Assembly: GCA_913049815.1 (NCBI GenBank)
Contig: CAJWYI010000009.1
Location: 1-36,422 of the forward strand
Source: an uncultured Gammaproteobacteria bacterium
GTDB lineage: Bacteria > Pseudomonadota > Gammaproteobacteria > Pseudomonadales > Azotimanducaceae
Length of the DNA stretch: 36,422 bases
Direction: 5' to 3'
The position numbers and the translations under genes were made by a program. The notes beneath the pieces were generated by a model, which did no database searches, was not told the origin of the DNA, and was given only the letters and a program-made list of their open reading frames with translations. Shown here piece by piece: positions 28,094 through 36,422 of this stretch (within the stretch, counting starts at the first letter, position 1; the number at the start of each line of letters is the position of its first letter).

Positions 28094-28655
28094 AACGTCA
28101 GTAACGATTCGTTCGATACCTCGAACGGAGGTATCAGTGATAGGGCGGTTCCTCTATTTGGGATAGTGTGGCCTTCATCGATTGCTCTTGCGAATCTGCT
28201 ATTCGATCGTGGCATCACGGGACAAGGGATACTTGAGTTCTGCTTGGCCTTGGGTTGGTGAGTCTTCAGCTGAAGTTGCATGGTGCTGATATCACTGCGA
28301 TTGAAATTCATCCCATTGTCGGCGAGCTTCTTGCACGGAATTTTCGCCTCAACCGGATCGAACCGGTTCCCTTTGTCGCAACTTCCGGGGTGACCATCAC
28401 ACTGACTTTGGGTCATTCGGTCTCATCGTGGCCAGCGACATTCTCTATAAACCCGATCATGTAAGGACGCTGCCGGGGTTTATAAGAAATTAAATCCATC
28501 GTGATGGCGAAGTTGTAATCGTCGATCCCGGCATTGGTGAGATTGATTTTTTTCTTGATGGCATGGTGCGGTCGGAATTTGATGCCAGTGTCCAGGAATC
28601 TACGAATTCAAACATCGTGGGGCTGGTCATGCATTTCGGTGACACACAGCAATGA
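28094..28655 (+). pseudogene. frameshifted class-I SAM methyltransferase remnant (Methyltransf_16/METTL-like)
   Basis: SDRAVPLFGIVWPSSIALANLLFDRGITGQGILEFCLALGW (frame A), VSLQLKLHGADITAIEIHPIVGELLARNFRLNRIEPVPF (frame B) and DGEVVIVDPGIGEIDFFLDGMVRSEFDASVQES (frame C) are consecutive pieces of one methyltransferase in three frames. Confidence 0.6.
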
Positions 28656-28793
28656 TCGGATTCGGGGCCAGGGGCAGACCCGGTTTTCTCAGGTCAACGG
28701 TGAAATAGTCATGTGCGCAGCTGACAACTGCCAAGGAAAGATCATTTGCGATGGTTCGACCTGGCACCTGGGTCTGACTCCTGAGGGAAGAAC

Positions 28794-30422
28794 ATGCTCA
28801 CCAAGATCCTGTTAGTCTGCGTGATAGTTGCCGCTACATTGGCCATTCTGATCAGCATCAGCTACTGGTGGATTTTTCTCAGGAACCCCCTGCGGTTCGA
28901 TATTACTGACGGCATGGCCTACATACTGGAGTGGCAGGAGCGACCCATGATCAAATCGCGCCTTGGTCCAATTGTTGGTATAGGAAACGGTCGCGTGCAA
29001 GCCTACTTGGGGGTACCTTACGCCGAACCTCCGGTAGGAGACGGACGATTCCTGGCTCCTGTTGCCAAGGTCCCTTGGGAAATTGCCTACGATGCAACAT
29101 CCTTCCCGAAAATTGCGTGGCAGGATGGCGGGGGAATATTGGGAGCTCGTGACCCGGCGAGGATGTCCGAGGACAGTCTGTTTCTGAACATCTTCACGCC
29201 ATCTGCGGACGATGCCACGCGACCGGTGCTGTTATGGATTCATGGTGGCAGTTACTACGAAGGCTCTGCCAACGAATTCGATGGCTCGGTGCTCGCCGAG
29301 CAGGGCGACGTCGTAGTGGTCGCCATCAACTATCGACTGGGTACTTTGGGCTTTCTCGATCTGTCGGCGCTCGGGGATGAGTTTGCGGGATCGGCGTCTA
29401 ATGGTATTCGCGATCAACTGGCTGCACTCCAGTGGGTTCGCAACAATATTTCAGACTACGGCGGCGATCCTGGCAACATAACGCTGTTTGGTGAATCGGC
29501 CGGTGGCGGTAGTGTGCTGTCACTCATCGCAACGCCAGACGCCGACGGTCTTTATCAACAAGCTATCGTCCATAGTGGTGGCATGATTGAAACCACTCCG
29601 ACAGATCATACGCAGCAACTGGCGGATTACCTGGGTGTCTCAATTGACGAACTCGCGAAGACGCTGCGTGCTATGTCACCCCAGGAGCTGGTGGCACTGC
29701 GGGGAACGTTGTCGCTCAATACCGGAGCATCTGTGGATGGCACTGTCATTACTCGTGCCAGTAGTGAAGCTATTCTGGATCGCAAAGAGAACGGTGTGCC
29801 AATTATCGCAGGCTACAACCGCGATGAAGGCGAGTTCTTCGCGATGATTATCCCGTCGTTTTTTCACTCACGGATTGGGGGGATAGTGGGACAGGGTGTG
29901 GTCCCTGGCATGGACAGCGCGCATTACCTCAAGGAACTTAAAGAGGCGTATCCAGGAGACAGCGGTCCACGACACTTTGCCCGGATCTGGGACGAGCTGC
30001 TAATTCGGGGTACCACGCATTCTGCCGTGCGCGCCAGCGCAGCCGGCGCAGGTGGTTGGTTGTATCGTTTTGATATGCCTGTCCAGCGCGGCGTAAATCG
30101 GAAGGCAGGCGCTGTACATGGTGCGGAAATCGCTTTCACCTTCAACGCATTTGCCAGCGATGCTCCTGCGACGGCCTTCTTCTACCATAAGGATGATCCG
30201 GAAGTGCGCAAGCTCGCGCTCAACTGGTCTAACACGATCATCCAGTTTGCAAGGTCCGGTAACCCCAACGGCGCCGGTTTGCCGGAGTGGCCACAATACA
30301 CCGCTGAGACTCGGGAGGTGCTGATCCTGGATACAGACCCGCGTGTTGAGTCGATACCCATGCGAGCCGACCGTCAACGGTGGGGAGATACCGAGGAGAG
30401 CGCCTCCGAGTTCTATCGGTGA
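28794..30422 (+). CDS. type-B carboxylesterase family protein with N-terminal membrane anchor
   Basis: N-terminal TM MLTKILLVCVIVAATLAILISISYWWIF, then DSLFLNIFTPS, WIHGGSYYEGSANEFDGS and LFGESAGGGS. Confidence 0.88.
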   Translation: MLTKILLVCVIVAATLAILISISYWWIFLRNPLRFDITDGMAYILEWQERPMIKSRLGPIVGIGNGRVQAYLGVPYAEPPVGDGRFLAPVAKVPWEIAYDATSFPKIAWQDGGGILGARDPARMSEDSLFLNIFTPSADDATRPVLLWIHGGSYYEGSANEFDGSVLAEQGDVVVVAINYRLGTLGFLDLSALGDEFAGSASNGIRDQLAALQWVRNNISDYGGDPGNITLFGESAGGGSVLSLIATPDADGLYQQAIVHSGGMIETTPTDHTQQLADYLGVSIDELAKTLRAMSPQELVALRGTLSLNTGASVDGTVITRASSEAILDRKENGVPIIAGYNRDEGEFFAMIIPSFFHSRIGGIVGQGVVPGMDSAHYLKELKEAYPGDSGPRHFARIWDELLIRGTTHSAVRASAAGAGGWLYRFDMPVQRGVNRKAGAVHGAEIAFTFNAFASDAPATAFFYHKDDPEVRKLALNWSNTIIQFARSGNPNGAGLPEWPQYTAETREVLILDTDPRVESIPMRADRQRWGDTEESASEFYR

Positions 30423-30624
30423 TTTGTATTGGCAGGTTTAGAAGTAGTACGGCAAACATTAGGTTGATGACACAACCAATATCGACAAGCTTCCCAGGCA
30501 GATGCGGATTGTCGTCAGGTCAACAGATGATCTCGGGGGCATATTGGCAACGTGCCTTTACATCTGTTTATCTGTGAGACTGAAGGGCCGCTGTTTCTAA
30601 AGCATCGAACGCGATGAAAGGCAG

Positions 30625-32157
30625 TTGAACGCTGTCATAATATGCTATGTTGCTAACTACGTGGCTGGTTGCGGGAGTCTCGTGTTTCGTAATTTCACTA
30701 CATGGATGGTTGCCGTCGGTGTGTTTTGGTCCAGCGCTGTCGTGGCTGAGCTGGCGCAGGGTGTTTCCGCAGGTGAAGTGACCGAATCCTCGGCTGTCAT
30801 CTGGTCGCGCTACCATCGGGCGGCGACCATGATCGTGGCCTATACCCCAGCGACTGGAGTGGCCGAACTCCAGGAGGTCAGGGTCCGAAATTCAGCGGAT
30901 GACGACTTTACAGCCCAGGTCACCCTCACGAATCTTGAACCAGACACCCGCTATCGATACGCAGTTTCTTTCAGGTCCGGTGGTAAACGATCAAAAAGGG
31001 TTGCGGGCACGTTTCGAACTGCACCTGCGGCTACCGTGGCGCGCGATGTCACATTGTTGTTCAGCGGTGATCTTGCGGGGCAGCGCTATTGCCGGCGACA
31101 GGGTGTGGGTTACCGCATCTTTGAACCGATGGCGCGTTTACAGGCTGACTTCTTTGTTGCCAATGGCGACATGATCTACGCCGACAATGATTGCCCGGAA
31201 AACGGAATCGAACCGGGCTGGAAAAACATCCCTGCTAACTTTCCTGGTGTAGGTAATCCGTCAGTTGACTGGCTGGATGCAGAGGTCGTCGCCGAGGTTT
31301 TTAACGCTCATTGGCGTTACAACCGTGAAGACGAACATTTTCGCGCGTTCCTCGCGTCCACACCAGTTTATGTGCAGTGGGATGATCATGAGGTGATCAA
31401 TGACTTCGGTGCCCCCTGGGCCTCTTATCCGCCGCAGCCTGAACGTGCTGGATTTGCCAACGTTGTAGCGGCAGGCAGAAAATCACTTTTCGACTACCAT
31501 CCCATTACGCGCCACCCGAGCGAGCCTGATCGCATCTATCGATCATTCCGATGGGGCCAGCATGTCGAACTCTTTATTCTTGATGCCAGGTCCTATCGTT
31601 CGTTGAACGCTGATAAGGACACTCATGAGAAGACGATGCTGGGCGATCAACAGCTAGCTTGGATCAAGGACGCTCTGGTGACCTCGGATGCCACATGGAA
31701 GATCGTGAGTTCTGATGTACCGTTGTCGGTACCCACCGGAAGCCAGGCAGGCCAGTATGGTCATGATGCTTTTGCGGGAAGTGACACCGTGCCCGGCTTT
31801 GAAAAAGAATTGGCGGGGTTGCTGAAGTCGTTGGATGCTGCGAACGTCAACAACATTGTCTTTATTGCCACCGATGTTCATTCGGCGGCGCAAGTACGTT
31901 ACACGGGAGACTACGATGGCGACGGCGATGCACTTTCGTTCCATGAGTTGATCGCTGGTCCCCTGAGTGCCATCAGGGGGCGGGGGATTGGTGTGGATCC
32001 AACGTTTGGTCCGACAAAACTCTATGGTGAGGGCGGCTTTTTTAACTTTGCTACCGTTAGAGTTGAGTCGGGTGCGAACGCCCGTTTGCGAGCTGATGTG
32101 CGTGACGAAATGGGAATGATCCGACCTGGCTCTGAACTAGTGCTTGAGCCGATGTGA
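30625..32157 (+). CDS. PhoD-like alkaline phosphatase/phosphodiesterase (metallophosphatase)
   Basis: LFSGDLAGQRYC, FVANGDMIYADNDCPENG, YVQWDDHEVINDFG and FIATDVHSAA. The start may be ATG 30706 rather than TTG 30625. Confidence 0.85.
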   Translation: MNAVIICYVANYVAGCGSLVFRNFTTWMVAVGVFWSSAVVAELAQGVSAGEVTESSAVIWSRYHRAATMIVAYTPATGVAELQEVRVRNSADDDFTAQVTLTNLEPDTRYRYAVSFRSGGKRSKRVAGTFRTAPAATVARDVTLLFSGDLAGQRYCRRQGVGYRIFEPMARLQADFFVANGDMIYADNDCPENGIEPGWKNIPANFPGVGNPSVDWLDAEVVAEVFNAHWRYNREDEHFRAFLASTPVYVQWDDHEVINDFGAPWASYPPQPERAGFANVVAAGRKSLFDYHPITRHPSEPDRIYRSFRWGQHVELFILDARSYRSLNADKDTHEKTMLGDQQLAWIKDALVTSDATWKIVSSDVPLSVPTGSQAGQYGHDAFAGSDTVPGFEKELAGLLKSLDAANVNNIVFIATDVHSAAQVRYTGDYDGDGDALSFHELIAGPLSAIRGRGIGVDPTFGPTKLYGEGGFFNFATVRVESGANARLRADVRDEMGMIRPGSELVLEPM

Positions 32158-32191
32158 TGCCTGTCTACGAACCTGCGATGTTGGGGGTAAA

Positions 32192-33127
32192 TCAGCCAGC
32201 AAGTTCGTCCCGATTTGCTGCGATCTGGGCCAGTGTTTTCTCATGATTGCCGACGACGCGCAAAACGATGTGCTGCGCCCCCCTTGTGACGAAATCTTGA
32301 ATGAACGTCAACACCTGGGATAGAGGACCACCACAACACGCCTGTACTTTTCTTATGGCTGTCGCGGGAACCGAGTAGTACCGTTCGAGGTAGTCATTGA
32401 TAGTCTGCTCCGCGACAACAGCGTCCTCCATCACAGCGACAGTGAGGTAAATCGCCATGGTCATATCGTTAGCTGATCGACCCCTAAGCCTAAGTGTGTT
32501 CCGGTAGGCCTCACCGCGTTGTCCAAACGTCTCTGCGTCAGGCCCGAGTGGGATCCAGCCATCGAAATACCTGGCGGCGCGCTCAACCCCCGAGGCAACG
32601 CCTGTACCCAGCCAAATGCGTGGTCCGCCATTTCCAAATGGTCGGGGTGCCAGCTCACCCTCGACCTGCCAACGCCCGTCCCAGCTGACCGATTCGCCCG
32701 ACCACAGTGCTCGCCATAGGCGGAAAGATTCCATGAGGGTGCCAATACGTCTCTCAAACGAGACACCCGCTGCCCTAAATTCATTTCGAATGGAGGGGTT
32801 GTCTGCCCCAATCCCAATTCCCGCGATGAATCTTCCTTCACTGAGCTGATCCAGAGTGGCGAGTTGTTGGGCGAGTACAACCGGATTACGCAATACAGGT
32901 AGCAGGACTGCCGTGCCGATTTCGATATGGTTGATGGCCCCGGCGACCGCAGACAGCAGCGTGAGCGGGTCGTGCCTTGGGCGTGCCAGCAACGAGTCAC
33001 CCGCCCACACCGATTCGAAACCGAGTCCTGCAGCCATTCTCGCACCATCCAGCAATGCCCTGCCGGACGATTGGTTGTTCATGATGTTTTCTCGGGTGGG
33101 CAGCAGATAACCGAGGCTTGGTGACAT
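32192..33127 (-). CDS. LLM-class flavin-dependent oxidoreductase
   Basis: MAAGLGFESVWAGDSLLARPRHDPLTLLSAVAGAINHIEIGTAVLLPVLRNPVVLAQQLATLDQLSEGRFIAGIGIGADNPS. Confidence 0.87.
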   Translation of the reverse strand: MSPSLGYLLPTRENIMNNQSSGRALLDGARMAAGLGFESVWAGDSLLARPRHDPLTLLSAVAGAINHIEIGTAVLLPVLRNPVVLAQQLATLDQLSEGRFIAGIGIGADNPSIRNEFRAAGVSFERRIGTLMESFRLWRALWSGESVSWDGRWQVEGELAPRPFGNGGPRIWLGTGVASGVERAARYFDGWIPLGPDAETFGQRGEAYRNTLRLRGRSANDMTMAIYLTVAVMEDAVVAEQTINDYLERYYSVPATAIRKVQACCGGPLSQVLTFIQDFVTRGAQHIVLRVVGNHEKTLAQIAANRDELAG

Positions 33128-33148
33128 AGGTTTGCCTTGTAAAGGTAG

Positions 33149-34654
33149 TCAGGGTGTTCGGTGCGTTGACCAGTAGTTTCGTGTGTCTGATTTGAAGCGA
33201 TAGCGTCGACGGGGGTGAGGCAATGGATCCTGGATACGGAGAGACCACCCCAGGAGTTTGGTCAATAACCGGGCTTGAATGTTGGCGTATGCAGGTTGTC
33301 CGAACAGATTATTCAGCTCAACGGGGTCGTTGGAGAGGTTATAGAGCTGTCCGCGTTCCTGCATGTCAAAGATCAGCTTCCAGTCTTCATAGCGGAGTGC
33401 ACGCATCGTACCGCTTTGCGTAACACCGTTCAGTTCATCGAAACCGATGTATTCGGAAAGTCCGTCGGCATCTCGGTCATAATCGTCATCGGCCGTGTAG
33501 TGAAGTCCACCAAATCCCTGCTCGATGTAGGCGCTGTCGAATTCATCCGCAGGGTAATCAGTGCCTGTCAGGAGTGGCCACAGGCTGCGACCCTGGACCC
33601 CAGGAGGCACATCGACGCCAATGGCTTCGCAGATTGTAGGCATGACGTCTGCGGTTGATATATGGGCGGTATGGGGGTTAGTCGAAGCCACAACGTTCGG
33701 CCCGACCACTTGTAAAGGGATGCGTACCAGTACCTCAGGTAATTCCGCACCTTTGCGTACCAGTCCATATTCGCCAACGTAGTCGCCATGGTCGGATAGA
33801 AAGATCACCAAAGTATTGTCTCGCAGATCATTAGCCTCGAGATACTCGAAGAAACGTCGCACCTGGTCATCAATCAGACGCAGCATTCCAAGGTAGTTGG
33901 TGCGTGCCTGGATACGTTGTGCGGCGTAGTCGGGGAAAGCGGCCTCGCCTAATTCTCTCAGGAATTCATACTTGTATCCCTTGACGCTCAAGGATGATTC
34001 ATCGGACAGAGTTGGAGGCAGATTGTCTGACGGAAACATTGAAAAATAGGGTTCAGGGACCTGGTAGGGGTTGTGGGGCTCCGGGAATGACAGCCAGAGA
34101 AAAAACGGCTGTTCATCGCGAATCGTATCGATCCACTGGGTGGCATCCGTTACTGCGCGGTATGGGCACTGTACTTCCACTCCGAATGGTGCCGGAGTTA
34201 TGCTTGCGCTCATACGAAGGCTTGCAAGGTACTCGTCAAACGCGACCTCCTCGTCTGTCCTCTGATCCCCACCACCACCGTGGTGTCCCAGCATGAAAGC
34301 ATGGTCGATGCGGTCCGCCATCAGATGTGAATGGTTCTTACCACAGAGTGCTGTCTGATATCCCTGCGCACGCACAACATCGAACAGGTCGGTTTCGTAA
34401 TACGCGTCTTCCCCATTGTGGTTGGTGCGCACACGCGTTGCGCTGGGATAGCGACCGGTCAGCAGGCTGACTCTCGCCGGTAGGCAGACCGGCATCGTTG
34501 TGTAGGCACGATCGAACCAGATACCTTCGGTAGCAAGCGCATCCAGGAAAGGCGTCGTGTCCAATGGGAAACCCTCGCGCTTCGAGAGGTCGGCCCGTTG
34601 CTGGTCAGTCATGATGATGACGATGTTGGGTGTGGTCATTGCCGGTATTCGCAA
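33149..34654 (-). CDS. type-I sulfatase (arylsulfatase/choline-sulfatase-like)
   Basis: PNIVIIMTDQQRADL, formylglycine motif MPVCLPARVSLLTGRYP (CxPxR) and FLSDHGDYVGEYGLVRKG. Confidence 0.9.
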   Translation of the reverse strand: MRIPAMTTPNIVIIMTDQQRADLSKREGFPLDTTPFLDALATEGIWFDRAYTTMPVCLPARVSLLTGRYPSATRVRTNHNGEDAYYETDLFDVVRAQGYQTALCGKNHSHLMADRIDHAFMLGHHGGGGDQRTDEEVAFDEYLASLRMSASITPAPFGVEVQCPYRAVTDATQWIDTIRDEQPFFLWLSFPEPHNPYQVPEPYFSMFPSDNLPPTLSDESSLSVKGYKYEFLRELGEAAFPDYAAQRIQARTNYLGMLRLIDDQVRRFFEYLEANDLRDNTLVIFLSDHGDYVGEYGLVRKGAELPEVLVRIPLQVVGPNVVASTNPHTAHISTADVMPTICEAIGVDVPPGVQGRSLWPLLTGTDYPADEFDSAYIEQGFGGLHYTADDDYDRDADGLSEYIGFDELNGVTQSGTMRALRYEDWKLIFDMQERGQLYNLSNDPVELNNLFGQPAYANIQARLLTKLLGWSLRIQDPLPHPRRRYRFKSDTRNYWSTHRTP

Positions 34655-34818
34655 ATGCCCTTCATGGAAGGATCAGAAAATACCAGATTTAGGCTCGAGA
34701 GGCTGTCACGCACTATAGTGCGAGGAAAACGTGTGTCGATTACGGCTGCGGATTGCGGTTGAGCACCACGCTAGATACACGTAGGCTCGCGTCTCCACCA
34801 TCCGTTGGAACGACTCGA

Positions 34819-35571
34819 ATGGAAGAATATCTGCTGCACCCGGACCGGCATATCGGGGTTGAACGCGCGTTCAACATACGTGATATCGGTGGCTACCCGA
34901 CTGCAGACGGTGGTGTCACACAGTGGGGTCGATTCCTTCGCTCGGATGGTCTGCATGCCCTACATGACGCTGACATGCAGGTGTTGCTCGACTATGGCGT
35001 TCGCACCGTGGTCGATCTGCGGCTGCCCAGAGAGCTCGAGAACGCTCCGAACGTTTTTCGTGACTCGAAGGCTGTGGATTACCGTCACCTGTCGTTTATT
35101 GACGAGAACGTGCTAAAAAAAATCGAGCAGGCTCCTGTTCAGGATCGAACACACATGCGAGCTGACAAGGGCTATCGATTGTGGCTCGATGAATGTCAGC
35201 CGTCAGTGCGAGATATCCTAGTATCGCTTGCCGAACACGACGACGGCGTCGCGCTCTATCATTGCTCTGGAGGCAAGGATCGCACTGGGCTCATCACTGC
35301 TCTGTTGCTGGGACTAGTGGGGGTCTCAAAAGATTTGATTGCTGCCGATTACGCGCTGACCGCGCGCTATAACATCCAGTCAACACTCAAGCCTGAATCT
35401 CATATTCGTAGCTGGCAGGATTACGAAGCCGCGTACTGCCCGCCAGAGGTGATGCATCAATCCCTGTATCATCTAACGATTATATATGGGGGCGTGGAAT
35501 CTTATATGCGGGATGTCGGCGTCACCGGTCGTCAGATTGAACGCTTGCGTAGCTATCTGTTAATTAGCTGA
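34819..35571 (+). CDS. tyrosine-protein phosphatase (Y_phosphatase3 type)
   Basis: FNIRDIGGYPTADGGVTQWGRFLRSDGLHAL and catalytic loop HCSGGKDRTG. Confidence 0.88.
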   Translation: MEEYLLHPDRHIGVERAFNIRDIGGYPTADGGVTQWGRFLRSDGLHALHDADMQVLLDYGVRTVVDLRLPRELENAPNVFRDSKAVDYRHLSFIDENVLKKIEQAPVQDRTHMRADKGYRLWLDECQPSVRDILVSLAEHDDGVALYHCSGGKDRTGLITALLLGLVGVSKDLIAADYALTARYNIQSTLKPESHIRSWQDYEAAYCPPEVMHQSLYHLTIIYGGVESYMRDVGVTGRQIERLRSYLLIS

Positions 35572-35700
35572 GTTCCCAATGCCAGGACTCCGTTCTGAAG
35601 AAAACTGCATCTCTGTTTGGCTGGCAGTAGCCGGTTGATGGCGCTTCTGAGCCCCCGTGGATGTATGTCCCCCTTATTTACGATCAGACTGTCTTCTCAT

Positions 35701-35728
35701 GGAATAAAGACGGCAATAACTGCGTATA
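35701..35728 (+). promoter_or_regulatory. candidate ECF-type promoter GGAATA-N16-CGTATA upstream of the second sigma gene
   Basis: GGAATA 35701-35706, CGTATA 35723-35728, CDS start at 35741. Resembles GGAA...CGT ECF promoters. Confidence 0.4.
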
Positions 35729-35740
35729 GATAGCAGGGTT

Positions 35741-36256
35741 ATGAAAAACAACGACATGCGAAAAGAACTTGCACAACTGGGGGGCGGCGCCCATACGTTG
35801 GCGATACAGATCCTGGGTAATTCGGACGATGCTGCTGACGCCGTGCATGATGCTTTTGTCAAGGTATTGGCACGTCCTGAAGGATTCGATCGCAGCCGGG
35901 GTGCGCTGAAACCCTGGTTTCTGCGTGTTGTGCGAAACCGATGTATTGATCTGTTGAGAAAACGTCCACAAGTTGCCGAACTTTCAGATAGCGGATATGT
36001 TAACAGTGACCCCATTGATCCCGGCCCTGTCCCCGATCAGTATCTGGAAATCCAGGAACGCGACCAACAGCTCGCGAGTGCGCTGACGAAGCTATCGGTG
36101 GACCAGCGGCAAATCGTGGTGTTGCGAGACTACCTGGATCTGCCCTATGCAGAGATCGCCGATGTGCTTGGCACTGCACCGGGCACAGTGATGTCTCGAT
36201 TGCATAGGGCACGATTGGCGCTCAGGGAGGCGTTGGGAGGAAGCGATGACGAGTGA
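35741..36256 (+). CDS. ECF RNA polymerase sigma factor
   Basis: Region 2 (DDAADAVHDAFVKVLARPEGFDRSRGALKPWFLRVVRNRCIDLLRK) and region 4 (YLDLPYAEIADVLGTAPGTVMSRLHRARLALREAL). Confidence 0.9.
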   Translation: MKNNDMRKELAQLGGGAHTLAIQILGNSDDAADAVHDAFVKVLARPEGFDRSRGALKPWFLRVVRNRCIDLLRKRPQVAELSDSGYVNSDPIDPGPVPDQYLEIQERDQQLASALTKLSVDQRQIVVLRDYLDLPYAEIADVLGTAPGTVMSRLHRARLALREALGGSDDE

Positions 36257-36422
36257 GAATGATTTTGATGAGCTGTTGTCAGGTTACCTGGACGGTGAAC
36301 TGACGCAGCAACTCAGGCAGCGGGTTGACGTTCATCTGGCGCAGAGTGAGGAATACCGGGAACGTCTTGCCAGATTGAAGGAAGTCCGGTCCCGCCTTAG
36401 CGGAGCCAGGCTGAGTTCCAAA
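36246..36422 (+). CDS. anti-sigma factor-like protein (partial)
   Basis: MTSENDFDELLSGYLDGELTQQLRQRVDVHLAQSEEYRERLARLKEVRSRLSG, overlapping the end of the ECF sigma gene. ASD-like helix without the zinc cysteines. Confidence 0.65.
   Translation, partial: MTSENDFDELLSGYLDGELTQQLRQRVDVHLAQSEEYRERLARLKEVRSRLSGARLSSK

Noticed and set aside
28054-28416. 120-aa minus ORF
   Set aside because: Antisense to the methyltransferase remnant; no recognisable motif.
1-36422. CRISPR arrays, rRNA, tRNA genes, prophage or transposase genes
   Set aside because: No regularly spaced repeats, recognisable tRNA/rRNA sequence or transposase/integrase motifs were noticed on reading; a tRNAscan/Infernal run would be needed to exclude small RNAs.

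Overview
This looks like a proteobacterial chromosomal window, probably from an aerobic (marine-type) gammaproteobacterium, though the taxonomy is inference. It encodes about 28 intact CDSs, two partial anti-sigma genes at the edges and three decayed genes. The left end has an RpoE/ChrR-type ECF sigma/anti-sigma pair divergent from a FAD amine oxidase-DUF1365-cyclopropane synthase operon. This is followed by a yejABE-like peptide ABC transporter with no adjacent ATPase, a PhyH / homocysteine methyltransferase / Nudix set, and many catabolic enzymes (carboxylesterases, LLM flavin oxidoreductases, enolase superfamily, GldA-like dehydrogenase, Kelch protein, SDR, Rieske oxygenase, photolyase, ChbG-like deacetylase, beta-lactamase-fold hydrolase, PhoD-like phosphatase, sulfatase, Tyr phosphatase). 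The right end is a second ECF sigma/anti-sigma pair. The most notable signal is at 19413..20588 (-). Two ORFs in the track are one GrdB/PrdB-family reductase gene interrupted in frame by a single TGA (20118-20120). The TGA sits in a U-x-x-C context and is followed at SECIS-like spacing by a strong hairpin, so it is a probable selenocysteine codon in a new-looking five-gene operon (GrdB-like, SDR, Kelch, GldA-like, enolase superfamily). Other observations are an APH(6)-like pseudogene with three in-frame stops, a frameshifted methyltransferase pseudogene, a ~127-bp inverted-repeat element and several palindromic operator candidates.
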